Source: Geodermatophilaceae bacterium URHA0031
GTDB taxonomy: Bacteria > Actinomycetota > Actinomycetes > Mycobacteriales > Geodermatophilaceae
Reading direction: 5' to 3'
NCBI GenBank assembly: GCA_000620205.1
Contig: JHVP01000011.1
Coordinates: forward strand, 1-64,000
DNA: 64,000 bases
The notes under the pieces were generated by a model, which was not told the origin of the DNA, did no database searches, and was given only the letters and a program-made list of their open reading frames with translations. This document shows positions 44,648 through 52,565 of the stretch, piece after piece. The translations under genes and the position numbers were made by a program. Within the stretch, counting starts at the first letter, position 1; every line of letters starts with the position of its first letter.

Positions 44648-45562
44648 GTGCCCGCGCCCGACACCCTGCCCACGACCAGGCCCGGGGGTGGGCGGGTCCG
44701 CTCCGGACCTGCCGTGCTCATGGTGCTGGGCTCGTGCGTCTCGCTGCAGGTCGGTGCCGCGCTGGCGGCGCGGCTCTTCGACGCCGCCGGGCCGGCCGGC
44801 ACGACCCTGCTCCGGCTCGGGGTGGCCGCCCTCGTGCTGCTCGCGGTCGCCCGGCCGCGCGTGCGCTCGTGGAGCCGGCCGCAGTGGCGTGCGGTGGCCC
44901 TGTTCGGTGGGTCCCTGGCCGGGATGAACGGCTCCTTCTACGCCTCGATCGACCGGATCCCGCTGGGCACCGCCGTGACCATCGAGTTCCTCGGCCCGCT
45001 GGTGCTCGCGGCGACCCAGTCCCGGCGGCTGCGAGACCTGGGCTGGGTGCTGCTGGCGGGTGTGGGCATCGCGCTCTTCGGCGTCGGCGACGGGGCGGGC
45101 CCGGGTCTCGACCGCCTCGGCGTCCTGTTCGCCCTCGCCGCCGCGGTGTTCTGGGCGCTGTACATCCTGGCCAGCTCCCGGGTCGGCGCGCTGGTCCCCG
45201 GCCAGGGCGGGTTGGCCGTCGCGATGGCCGTGGGCGCCCTCGTGCTGGCCCCCCTCGGCGCGCACGGTGCGGCGCAGGTGCTGCCGGAACCGCACCTGCT
45301 GCTGCTGGTCGTCGGCACGGCGCTGCTCGCGTCGGTGGTGCCCTACACGCTCGAGTTCGCCGCGCTGCGGCGGCTGCCCGAGCGGGTGTTCGGCGTGCTG
45401 CTCAGCCTGGAACCCGCAGTCGCCACCCTGGCGGGCTGGCTGCTGCTCGGCCAGGGCACCGCGGTCGTCGGTCTTGTCGCCGTCGGCGTGGTCGTGTCGG
45501 CCAGCGTGGGCTCCACGCTGACCGCCCGACCCACCCCGCAGGCGGTCGCCGCCGCTCCCTGA
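44648..45562 (+). CDS. EamA family transporter, RhtA-like (304 aa)
   Basis: Ten-helix drug/metabolite transporter made of two EamA repeats, with about 17 hydrophilic residues before the first helix. The first repeat includes GTTLLRLGVAALVLLAVARP and NGSFYASIDRIPLGTAVTIE, the second VLFALAAAVFWALYILASSR and VVPYTLEFAALRRLPERVFG, which fit the threonine/homoserine exporter (RhtA/YddG) branch. GTG 44648 is the first start that keeps the first helix intact. It ends 15 bp before a convergent histidine kinase gene. Confidence 0.87.
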   Translation: MPAPDTLPTTRPGGGRVRSGPAVLMVLGSCVSLQVGAALAARLFDAAGPAGTTLLRLGVAALVLLAVARPRVRSWSRPQWRAVALFGGSLAGMNGSFYASIDRIPLGTAVTIEFLGPLVLAATQSRRLRDLGWVLLAGVGIALFGVGDGAGPGLDRLGVLFALAAAVFWALYILASSRVGALVPGQGGLAVAMAVGALVLAPLGAHGAAQVLPEPHLLLLVVGTALLASVVPYTLEFAALRRLPERVFGVLLSLEPAVATLAGWLLLGQGTAVVGLVAVGVVVSASVGSTLTARPTPQAVAAAP

Positions 45563-45577
45563 GCGCCGGGCCCCGGC

Positions 45578-46294
45578 TCACCGGTCCGGGAGGCGGACGG
45601 TGAGCGTGAAGGCCCCGTCGGCGGCCTGCGACCAGAACAGCCGTCCGCCCAGCTCGCGGGTCTGCCGCTGCACCGACCACAGGCCCAGGCCGTCGAGGTC
45701 GACCGGCGGCGCCGCCTGGCTGAGCCGGCTCACGACGGCGTCCGCCGGCACGCCGGCCTGGGTCACCGCCAGGTGCACCCACTCCCCGTGGCGGTCGGCG
45801 CACAGCCGGACCGGCCTGCCCTCGCCGTGCCGGTGGGCGTTCTCCAGCAGGTTGGTGAGGACGCGCTGCACCCGGGCGTCGGCCACCTGGACCCCGTATG
45901 CGTCCTCGCCCACCTGCACCGTCAGCTGCTGCCGCGGCAGCCCGGAGGCGGCGACGGAGGCGCGCAGCACGTCGACCAGCGGCCTGGTGCCGCGCCGCTC
46001 CGGTGCCCCGCCGGTGGCGTGGGCGGTGCGCAGCATCGAGGACAGGTGCTGGGCCTGGGCGCGGGCGAGCTCGAGCAGCTCCGGGTGCCCGGCATCGTCG
46101 TCGTCCAGCCGGTCCAGCACCGACTCCAGTGCGGCCAGCGGGCTCCGCATGTCGTGGCACATCGCCCGGACGAGGGCGTCCTCCGGGGTCACCGGCCGGG
46201 CGGACGGGCGGGGCAGGCGGCTGCGCACGGCGCGCAGCAGGTCGGCGAGGACGGCGGGCAGGGCGGTGGGGCGTGTGTCAGCGGCGAGGGTCAC
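45578..46294 (-). CDS. Sensorless histidine kinase (238 aa)
   Basis: A soluble kinase without a membrane or PAS sensor. The phospho-acceptor is in ALVRAMCHDMRSPLAALESV, the N-box in RVLTNLLENAHRHGEGRP and a G-box-like LDGLGLWSVQRQTRELGGRL near the end. GTG 46294 with GGAGG at 5 nt; the frame open upstream has no conserved content. It is divergent, with a 61-bp gap, from a NarL-type response regulator that is the obvious partner. How it receives a signal is unknown. Confidence 0.85.
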   Translation of the reverse strand: MTLAADTRPTALPAVLADLLRAVRSRLPRPSARPVTPEDALVRAMCHDMRSPLAALESVLDRLDDDDAGHPELLELARAQAQHLSSMLRTAHATGGAPERRGTRPLVDVLRASVAASGLPRQQLTVQVGEDAYGVQVADARVQRVLTNLLENAHRHGEGRPVRLCADRHGEWVHLAVTQAGVPADAVVSRLSQAAPPVDLDGLGLWSVQRQTRELGGRLFWSQAADGAFTLTVRLPDR

Positions 46295-46355
46295 GGGCAC
46301 CTCCGGGTGTGCGTCGGTCAGCAACGCCGGAACGCAGCTCGACCAGGGGAGAGAC

Positions 46356-47039
46356 GTGGAGGGCGACGACGCCGGGACTGGGCACCGGCCCCCCGTGGAC
46401 GTGGTGGTCATCGACGACCACCCGTTGTTCAGCCGGGGTCTGGAGCTGCTGCTGCCGCCGGAGAGCGGCGGCCGGGTGCGCGTCGTGGGCACCACCGAGG
46501 ACGCCTCGGCCGGCGCGGCCCTGGTGCGCCGGCACAACGCCGACGTCGCGATCGTCGACCTGCACATGCCGCCGCCCGGCGGGACCCGGGCGATCGCGGC
46601 CATCCGCCGCACCGAGCCGATGGTGCGGATCGTGGCGCTCTCCGGCCTGGCCGAGGCCGACGCCGCACTGGAGGCGCTGCGCGCCGGCGCCAGCGCCTTC
46701 CTGCCCAAGACGACGTCGCCGGAGGCCCTGGTCCGCCCGCTGCTGGCCGTGCTCGACGGCTGGTCGGTGGTCCCGGAGCCGCTGCTGCGCCAGCTGCTCG
46801 ACGACGCGGCTCCCACCGCCGACCAGGGCATCGCCGCGCGGCTCACCGCCGACGACCGCCGGCTCTGGCGGCTGGTGGCCGCCGGCACCAGCACGGTGGA
46901 CATCGCCACGACGCTGCACGTCTCCGAGCGCACCGTGAAGCGGCTGGTGGCCAACCTGCTGCGCCAGCTCAAGGTGTCGACCCGGGTGGAGGCCGCCGCG
47001 CTCGCCGGCCGGGCCGGCCTCGAGGGCACGGCGAACTGA
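46356..47039 (+). CDS. LuxR/NarL-type response regulator (227 aa)
   Basis: Receiver domain (VDVVVIDDHPLFSRGLELLL start; phospho-acceptor Asp in VAIVDLHMPPPGG; Lys in AFLPKTTSPEALV) and a LuxR-type helix-turn-helix (LTADDRRLWRLVAAGTSTVD, then ERTVKRLVANLLRQLKVSTR). The GTG start at 46356 has GGGGAG at 5 nt. It is transcribed away from the sensorless kinase, so the two share a short promoter region. Confidence 0.92.
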   Translation: MEGDDAGTGHRPPVDVVVIDDHPLFSRGLELLLPPESGGRVRVVGTTEDASAGAALVRRHNADVAIVDLHMPPPGGTRAIAAIRRTEPMVRIVALSGLAEADAALEALRAGASAFLPKTTSPEALVRPLLAVLDGWSVVPEPLLRQLLDDAAPTADQGIAARLTADDRRLWRLVAAGTSTVDIATTLHVSERTVKRLVANLLRQLKVSTRVEAAALAGRAGLEGTAN

Positions 47040-47151
47040 GCAGGCGGGGGACCGTCGTCCTCGGTGCATCACGCGCGACCTACCCGGCGCGGCGGCGCGC
47101 ACTCCCGGACCGTCGAGTTCCGTACCGGGTCGGCGTGGCTAGTGTCCGCGC

Positions 47152-48258
47152 ATGGCCGCACGCATCGTCCTGTTCGGCGCCACCGGCCACACCGGTGGCC
47201 GCACGGCCCGGTCGCTGGCCGACCGGGGTGCCCGGCCGGTGCTCGCCGGGCGCGACCCCGCCCGGCTCGGGTCGCTGGCCGACCGGCTGGGCGGCGCCTC
47301 CGGTCCGCTGGAGACGGTGGCCGCCGACGTCACCGACGCCGCGTCGGTGCGGTCGCTCGTCGGTCGCGGGGACGTGCTGGTGACGACGGTGGGCCCGTTC
47401 CAGCGGCTCGGCGAGGCGGCGGTCGCGGCGGCCACCGAGGCCGGTGCGGTCTACCTGGACTCGACCGGCGAACCGCCGTTCCTCCGCCGGGTCTTCGAGG
47501 AGTTCGGCCCGCGGGCGGAGCGCAGCGGCGCCGCGCTGCTGACCGCGTTCGGCCACGACTACGTACCCGGGTCGCTGGCCGGTGCCCTGGCGCTGGCCGA
47601 GGCCGGCGCGCGGGCCCACCGGGTCGACGTCGGCTACAGCCTGGACGGCGTCCGCGGCCAGGGCTTCTCCCGCGGCACCCTGGTCTCGATGCTCGGCGTC
47701 GTCCTGGAACCCGGCTTCGCCTGGCACGGCGGCCGGCTGGTCGCCGAACCGGCCGGTGCCCGGGAGTGGCGCTTCGACGTCGCCGGGCGGACCCGCCGCG
47801 GGCTGTCGGTGGGCGGCTCGGAGCACCTCACCCTGCCCGGCCTCGCGCCGACGCTGCAGGAGGTGGGCGTGCACCTGGACTGGTTCGGGCCGGCGACGCC
47901 CGTCGTCCACCGGCTCGCCCCGGTCACCCCCTGGCTGGCCCGGGTCCCGGGCGCCCCGGCCGCGATGACCCGGCTCGCCGACCTGGTCGGGCGGCGCGTC
48001 GCCGAGGCGCCGACCACCGGCGGCGGCACCCGCACGCACGTCGTCGCCGAGGTGCGCGACGCCGACGGGCACCGGGTCTCCCGGGTGGTCCTCGCCGGGC
48101 CCGACCCCTACGCGATGACTGCGGACCTGCTGGCCGGCGCCGCGGTGCGGGCGGCGGCCGGCGGGCTCCGGGGCACCGGAGCGCTGGGTCCGGTGCAGGC
48201 GTTCGGCGCCGCGGAGCTGACCGACCTGGCGGCGTCCGCCGGGCTCGTCCGGGCATGA
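47152..48258 (+). CDS. Saccharopine dehydrogenase-like NAD(P)-binding protein (368 aa)
   Basis: Rossmann-fold oxidoreductase: AARIVLFGATGHTGGRTARS (GxTGxTG), VTDAASVRSLVGRGDVLVTT and the GPFQRLGEAAVAAATEAGAV segment identify the Sacchrp_dh_NADP family, in the trans-acting enoyl reductase/short putative dehydrogenase branch rather than lysine biosynthesis. ATG 47152. It overlaps the next gene by four bases (ATGA), so a functional link with that MutL-like protein is possible, but the substrate is unknown. Confidence 0.85.
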   Translation: MAARIVLFGATGHTGGRTARSLADRGARPVLAGRDPARLGSLADRLGGASGPLETVAADVTDAASVRSLVGRGDVLVTTVGPFQRLGEAAVAAATEAGAVYLDSTGEPPFLRRVFEEFGPRAERSGAALLTAFGHDYVPGSLAGALALAEAGARAHRVDVGYSLDGVRGQGFSRGTLVSMLGVVLEPGFAWHGGRLVAEPAGAREWRFDVAGRTRRGLSVGGSEHLTLPGLAPTLQEVGVHLDWFGPATPVVHRLAPVTPWLARVPGAPAAMTRLADLVGRRVAEAPTTGGGTRTHVVAEVRDADGHRVSRVVLAGPDPYAMTADLLAGAAVRAAAGGLRGTGALGPVQAFGAAELTDLAASAGLVRA

Positions 48259-49499
48259 CCGACCGGGTCGCCTGCGTCGACATCGGCTCGACCTGGACGA
48301 AGGCGGCGCTGGTCGAGCTGCCCGGCGGCCGGCTGGTCGGGACCAGGCAGGCGCCGACCACGCACGACGACGTCGTCGCCGGGGTGCTGGCCGCCACGGA
48401 CGGCTGGGACGCCCCGGTGCGCGCCTGCTCCTCCGCCGGCGGCGGGCTCCGGCTCGCCGTCGTCGGCTACGAGGAGCTGATCAGCGCCGAGGCGGGGCAC
48501 CGGGCGGCGCTGTCGGCCGGGGCGCGGGTGGTGCACGTGGCCGCCGGGAGGCTGTCCACCGGGTCGCTGGAGGAGCTCGACGCCGCCGCTCCCGACGTCG
48601 TCCTGCTGGTCGGCGGCACGGACGGCGGCGAGGCCGGCGTGCTGCGGCACAACGCGGCCGTGCTCGCCTCCGGGGTCCTCCGTCCGGTCGTGCTCGCCGG
48701 CAACGCCGCCGTCCGGGACGAGGTCCACGCGGTGCTGGCCGCGGCCGGGGTGCCGGTCACGACGGCGGACAACGTGCTGCCCGACATCGGCCGGCTGGAC
48801 CCGGACCCGGCGCGGGCGGCGATCCGGGAGGTCTTCCTCCGGCACGTGATCGGCGGCGACCGGCTGTCGACCGACCCGCGGCTGCGGCAGTGGGTGCGGG
48901 CGGTGACCCCGGACGCCGTGCTGGACGGCGTCGCGGCGCTGGCCGCGCTGCGGGCCGGGGCGGACGTGCCCGGCGTCCTGGTGCTGGACGTCGGCGGGGC
49001 CACCACCGACGTGCACTGCGTGCCGGTCGCCGACGCGGAGCAGTCCGCGCTGCAGCGCTCGGCCGTCGGCGTCCCCGCCCGCCGGCGCACGGTCGAGGGG
49101 GACCTCGGGGTGCAGTCCAGCGCGGAGGCGCTGCGGGCGGCGGCCGCCGCGGAGGGGCTGCCGACGCCCGGGGAGGGCGCGCTGGCCCTCGGCGAGGCGG
49201 CGGCGGTGGTGGCGCTGCGCCGGCACCTGCGGAGCGAGGCCGCGTACGGGCCCGGGGGCGCGAGCGCCCGCGGTGTCGGCCTGGTGGTGCTCTCGGGCGG
49301 GGTGTTCCGGCACGCGGACCCCGCCGCGGTGCAGGCGGTGCTGGCCCGGGTCGCGGCGGACCGCGGCGGTGCCGGCGGCGTGCTCGCCGGCACGGAGGTC
49401 GTCGTCGACCGCCGCTACGTGCTGGCCGCCGCCGGGCTGCTCGCCGCCGACTCCCCGGCCGCGGCGGCGGGGTTGCTGGGGGAGCTGCTGGTCAGCTGA
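48255..49499 (+). CDS. Glutamate mutase MutL-like protein (414 aa)
   Basis: ASKHA-fold ATP-binding protein of the MutL family, which protects or reactivates adenosylcobalamin-dependent mutases. Landmarks: ACVDIGSTWTKAALVEL, VVLLVGGTDGGEAGVLRHNA, ADNVLPDIGRLDPDPARAAI and VLVLDVGGATTDVHCVP, with LVVLSGGVFRHAD near the end. ATG 48255. No glutamate or ornithine mutase subunit gene is in the window, so its client is unknown. The C-terminus overlaps a convergent pentapeptide-repeat gene by eight bases. Confidence 0.88.
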   Translation: MTDRVACVDIGSTWTKAALVELPGGRLVGTRQAPTTHDDVVAGVLAATDGWDAPVRACSSAGGGLRLAVVGYEELISAEAGHRAALSAGARVVHVAAGRLSTGSLEELDAAAPDVVLLVGGTDGGEAGVLRHNAAVLASGVLRPVVLAGNAAVRDEVHAVLAAAGVPVTTADNVLPDIGRLDPDPARAAIREVFLRHVIGGDRLSTDPRLRQWVRAVTPDAVLDGVAALAALRAGADVPGVLVLDVGGATTDVHCVPVADAEQSALQRSAVGVPARRRTVEGDLGVQSSAEALRAAAAAEGLPTPGEGALALGEAAAVVALRRHLRSEAAYGPGGASARGVGLVVLSGGVFRHADPAAVQAVLARVAADRGGAGGVLAGTEVVVDRRYVLAAAGLLAADSPAAAAGLLGELLVS

Positions 49500-50133
49500 C
49501 CCGGATGCCCAGCTCGGCGGCCATCCCGGCGGACCAGCCGGCCAGCTGCGCGGTGCTGATCGTGCAGCCCCGCAGGTCGGCGACGCCGGTCAGCCGGCCC
49601 ACCTCGGCACCGCGGAGGTCGACCGCCTGGTTCCGGGCGCCCGCCAGCACCAGCGAGCCCACCGTGCAGTCGACCAGCCGGACGTCGCGCAGGTCGGCGC
49701 CGGTGCAGTCGAGCTCGCCGACCGTGCACCCGGTGAGCGTGACGTCGACCAGGGTCGCGCCGCGCAGGTCCAGGAAGTCGACCTTGACGTCGTCGAGCCC
49801 GACCCGGGTCAGCTGCGCGCCGTGCGCGGTCAGCGCGCCGAACCGGCCGCCGACGGCCACCACGTCCAGCAGCGTGGCGTCGACCAGTGACCACGCGGGG
49901 GAGCGCAGGTCGGTGAGCAGGCAGCTGGCCAGCCGCGCGCGGTCGAAGACGACCCCGGTGACGTCGCAGTCGGCGAGCACGCACTCCAGGAACCGGGCGC
50001 CGGTCGCGTCCCCGGTGAGCTGCAGCCGGGCGAAGCGCAGCCCGTCGGCGGTCCCGGCGCCGGTGAGGTCCGGCCCGGCGGCGTCGGTGGGCTCGGGCAG
50101 CAGCGCCCGCAGGTCGTCGGCGTCGATCGGCAC
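49492..50133 (-). CDS. Pentapeptide repeat protein (213 aa)
   Basis: Right-handed beta-helix protein made of A(D/N)LXX-type repeats across most of the chain, for example ECVLADCDVTGVVFDRARLA and LDLRGATLVDVTLTGCTVGE, DLRDVRLVDCTVGSLVLAGA. GTG 50133. Members include DNA-mimic gyrase-protecting proteins (MfpA/Qnr), but many have unknown roles; the regular helix is clear, a gyrase role is not. It lies 6 bp downstream of the PH-domain operon on the same strand. Confidence 0.85.
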   Translation of the reverse strand: MPIDADDLRALLPEPTDAAGPDLTGAGTADGLRFARLQLTGDATGARFLECVLADCDVTGVVFDRARLASCLLTDLRSPAWSLVDATLLDVVAVGGRFGALTAHGAQLTRVGLDDVKVDFLDLRGATLVDVTLTGCTVGELDCTGADLRDVRLVDCTVGSLVLAGARNQAVDLRGAEVGRLTGVADLRGCTISTAQLAGWSAGMAAELGIRVS

Positions 50134-50139
50134 GGCGGG

Positions 50140-51609
50140 TCAGCCTGCCAGCGCGGAGGCCCAGGAGCCCGACGCGGCGCGGGTGAAGCCGGCGACCTCG
50201 GGTGCGGCCATGTCCACGGCCGCGTAGCCGCCCTGCCCGGCGCCGACGCAGGCCTGCACCGTGGCCAGCCCCGCCCGCCGCTGGACGACGGTCTGCCGCA
50301 CCTGCCACCCGACCACGGCCCGCCGCTGCAGCACCACGTGCTCCCGGACCAGCCAGCCGGAGCGGACCGCGAAGGACGTCGGGCCGGTGGCGTGCCCCAG
50401 CGCGGCGTACCGGGCCAGGCCGAGGGGGACGCCGAGCACGGTGAGCACCGCGCCGGCGACCAGCAGCGGCCACCAGCCGGCCGTCGCGGTGAGCACGGCC
50501 CCGGCGACCAGGACGACGCCGCCGGGGGCGACCGCCCGCCCCAGCCGCCGGCGGCGGGCCGCGGCGGGATGGCGCTGCAGCGCGCCCGGCGACGGCACCA
50601 GCAGGTCGGTGAGCTGCCAGGCGTCCTCGCGCGGACCGAGGGGGAGCAGCTGGCCCCGCCGGGCCGCGTCACCCAGCCCGGTCACCAGGGCCGTGGCGCG
50701 GGCGGCGCCGACGAGCCGCATGCCGAGCCCCTCGCTGACCGCGCAGCCGCGGATCCGGTCGACCTCCAGGTCGGTGTGCCGGCGGGTGAGCAACCCCCGC
50801 TCGGCGATGAGCGACCCGCCGCGGAGCACCAGGCGGAAGCGCCAGTTCACCACGGCGCTGCCCAGCACGGCCCCGAGCGCGAGCAGCACCAGCGCGCCGC
50901 CGGCGACGACGAGGACCAGCCCACCGTCGGAGAGGTCCGGTGACCCGATGAGCTGCCCCGGCCGGGGCACGTACCGGTCGGGGACCTCGTCCAGCAGCCG
51001 GAACAGCGCGCCGACGGCTGCCAGCGGCAGCACCAGGTAGCTGCCGACCAGCGGCGAGTACAGCAGCCAGCGGTTGCGGAACCGGTGCAGCTCCTCCTCG
51101 ACCGGCTCCGGCGCGGAGTGCCGCCCGGCCGCCTCGGTGGCCACCACCGCGCGGCGGGAGAGCAGCTGACCGCGCAGCCGGTCGCCCTCGGTGCGCAGGA
51201 CGCCGTCGATGACGAGCTCCTCGTCCTCGCTCGCGACCGACCCGGCGGCGGCGTCGATCCGGACCCGCACCAGGCCGAACAGCCGGTGCACGGGCGGTGC
51301 CTCGACCTCCACCCCGCGGATCCGGTCGTTGGGCACGGTGCGGACCGAGCGGGACACCAGGCCCCGGGTGAGGACGACGGCGGTGTCCCCGGCGAGGTAG
51401 CTGGTCCGCCACCAGGCCAGCGCGGCCCACAGCAGCGACAGCGCGGTGACGCCGACGACCAGGGCCACCACGGTGGTCGGGCTGCCCTGCAGCCCCCGGC
51501 CGGCGATGACGGCGAGCGCCACCGGCACGACCGAGCGGGCCTGCCGGAAGGTGAGGGTGTGCACCAGCAGGACCCGCGGCGAGGTCCGGCGCGCGGTCAG
51601 CCGGGTCAC
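50140..51609 (-). CDS. PH domain membrane protein, YdbT-like (489 aa)
   Basis: Membrane protein with alternating helix pairs and three bacterial PH (bPH2) domains: around residues 60-120 (VVLTRGLVSRSVRTVPNDRI), 265-325 (LIAERGLLTRRHTDLEVDRI) and 410-475 (GWLVREHVVLQRRAVVGWQV). It starts with GTG 51609 in a GTGA overlap with a smaller one-domain PH protein, as in the YdbS-YdbT pair of Bacillus, which confers resistance to some bacteriocins. The role here is not known. Confidence 0.88.
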   Translation of the reverse strand: MTRLTARRTSPRVLLVHTLTFRQARSVVPVALAVIAGRGLQGSPTTVVALVVGVTALSLLWAALAWWRTSYLAGDTAVVLTRGLVSRSVRTVPNDRIRGVEVEAPPVHRLFGLVRVRIDAAAGSVASEDEELVIDGVLRTEGDRLRGQLLSRRAVVATEAAGRHSAPEPVEEELHRFRNRWLLYSPLVGSYLVLPLAAVGALFRLLDEVPDRYVPRPGQLIGSPDLSDGGLVLVVAGGALVLLALGAVLGSAVVNWRFRLVLRGGSLIAERGLLTRRHTDLEVDRIRGCAVSEGLGMRLVGAARATALVTGLGDAARRGQLLPLGPREDAWQLTDLLVPSPGALQRHPAAARRRRLGRAVAPGGVVLVAGAVLTATAGWWPLLVAGAVLTVLGVPLGLARYAALGHATGPTSFAVRSGWLVREHVVLQRRAVVGWQVRQTVVQRRAGLATVQACVGAGQGGYAAVDMAAPEVAGFTRAASGSWASALAG

Positions 51610-52115
51610 GTCGCCTCGTCCCGGATCTTCTCCGCCCGCCGCGCGACGTGGTCGGCGACGTGCCGGGCGACGCCGAGGTCGAGGTGCGGGACACGCACGG
51701 TGCCCTGCGAGGAGGCGGTCAGCACGGCCACGGTGGCCAGCCCGAACAGCTGCTGGAGCAGGCCCCGGGTCACGTCGACGGTCTGCACCCGCGAGATCGG
51801 GACCAGCGTCCAGGTGCGGGTCAGCCACCCGGTGAGGGTGTAGATGGCCTCGCCGGTGACCTCCCACCGGTGCACCCGGAAGCGCAGCCGGGGGCGGACG
51901 GCGAGGGCGAGCACCGCGTAGGCCAGCACGAACGCGGCACCGGCCCAGCGCGCCGGTGCGACCGCCGCGCCGGCGTCCAGGGGCACCAGCAACCAGAAGG
52001 CGCCGACCACCAGGCCGTAGCAGAGGGTGCCGACGGCTCCCTGCGCCACCCACAGGGCGATCGCCTTGCGGGAGAGGGACCAGACCGGTTCGCGGACCGG
52101 CGTGGGGGCGGACAT
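51606..52115 (-). CDS. PH domain membrane protein, YdbS-like (169 aa)
   Basis: Two N-terminal helices (~15-45 and ~52-75) and one bPH2 domain with the motif LTRTWTLVPISRVQTVDVTR, then LLQQLFGLATVAVLTASSQG. ATG 52115 is the start best placed against the AGG upstream; an in-frame ATG at 52124 is possible. It is the first gene of the two-gene PH operon and is divergent from the rhodanese gene. Confidence 0.87.
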   Translation of the reverse strand: MSAPTPVREPVWSLSRKAIALWVAQGAVGTLCYGLVVGAFWLLVPLDAGAAVAPARWAGAAFVLAYAVLALAVRPRLRFRVHRWEVTGEAIYTLTGWLTRTWTLVPISRVQTVDVTRGLLQQLFGLATVAVLTASSQGTVRVPHLDLGVARHVADHVARRAEKIRDEAT

Positions 52116-52160
52116 CGCGACCATCCTGTCAGCGCGAGCGCCACGGCGACGCGTGCCACC

Positions 52161-52505
52161 ATGGATCGCGTGATGATGCCCCAGCAGGTGCCGACCGTGC
52201 CCGCCGCCGAGGTCCCCGACGACGCCGTCGTCCTCGACGTCCGCGAGGACGACGAGTGGGCCGCCGGGCACATCGACGGGGCCACCCACGTCGCGATGGG
52301 CGACGTGCCGTCCCGGCTGGACGAGCTGCCCGAGGGCGACCCGCTGTACGTCACCTGCCGCAGCGGCGGGCGGTCGGCGCGGGTGGCCGCCTGGCTGAAC
52401 CAGAACGGCTACGACGCGGTCAACGTCGGCGGCGGGATGGGCGAGTGGGACGCCGCGGGGCGGCCGATGGTCAGCGAGACCGGCCGCCCCCCGTACGTCG
52501 TCTGA
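52161..52505 (+). CDS. Rhodanese-like sulfurtransferase (114 aa)
   Basis: Single-domain rhodanese. The active-site loop CRSGGRS has the catalytic Cys, and VVLDVREDDEWAAGHIDGAT and GYDAVNVGGGMGEWDAAGRP are typical of the GlpE/PspE-like branch. Starts at 52161 (MDRVMMPQQ), 52173 and 52176 are all in frame; the domain begins at about residue 15 in the longest form. It ends just before hairpin copy C, convergent with the acyl-CoA ligase. Confidence 0.92.
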   Translation: MDRVMMPQQVPTVPAAEVPDDAVVLDVREDDEWAAGHIDGATHVAMGDVPSRLDELPEGDPLYVTCRSGGRSARVAAWLNQNGYDAVNVGGGMGEWDAAGRPMVSETGRPPYVV

Positions 52506-52509
52506 CGAA

Positions 52510-52564
52510 GGACCCCGCCCTCCCCCACCCTTCACGAGCTCAGGGCGGGCCCCTGGACGGGGCC
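52510..52564. terminator. Two-tier hairpin repeat, copy C
   Basis: Read on the minus strand: outer stem CCCCGTCC/GGGCGGGG (one G-U pair) and inner stem CCCGCCCT/AGGGTGGG around GAGC-TCGTGA. It fills the gap between the convergent rhodanese and acyl-CoA ligase genes and would end both. Confidence 0.75.
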
Positions 52565-52565
52565 G

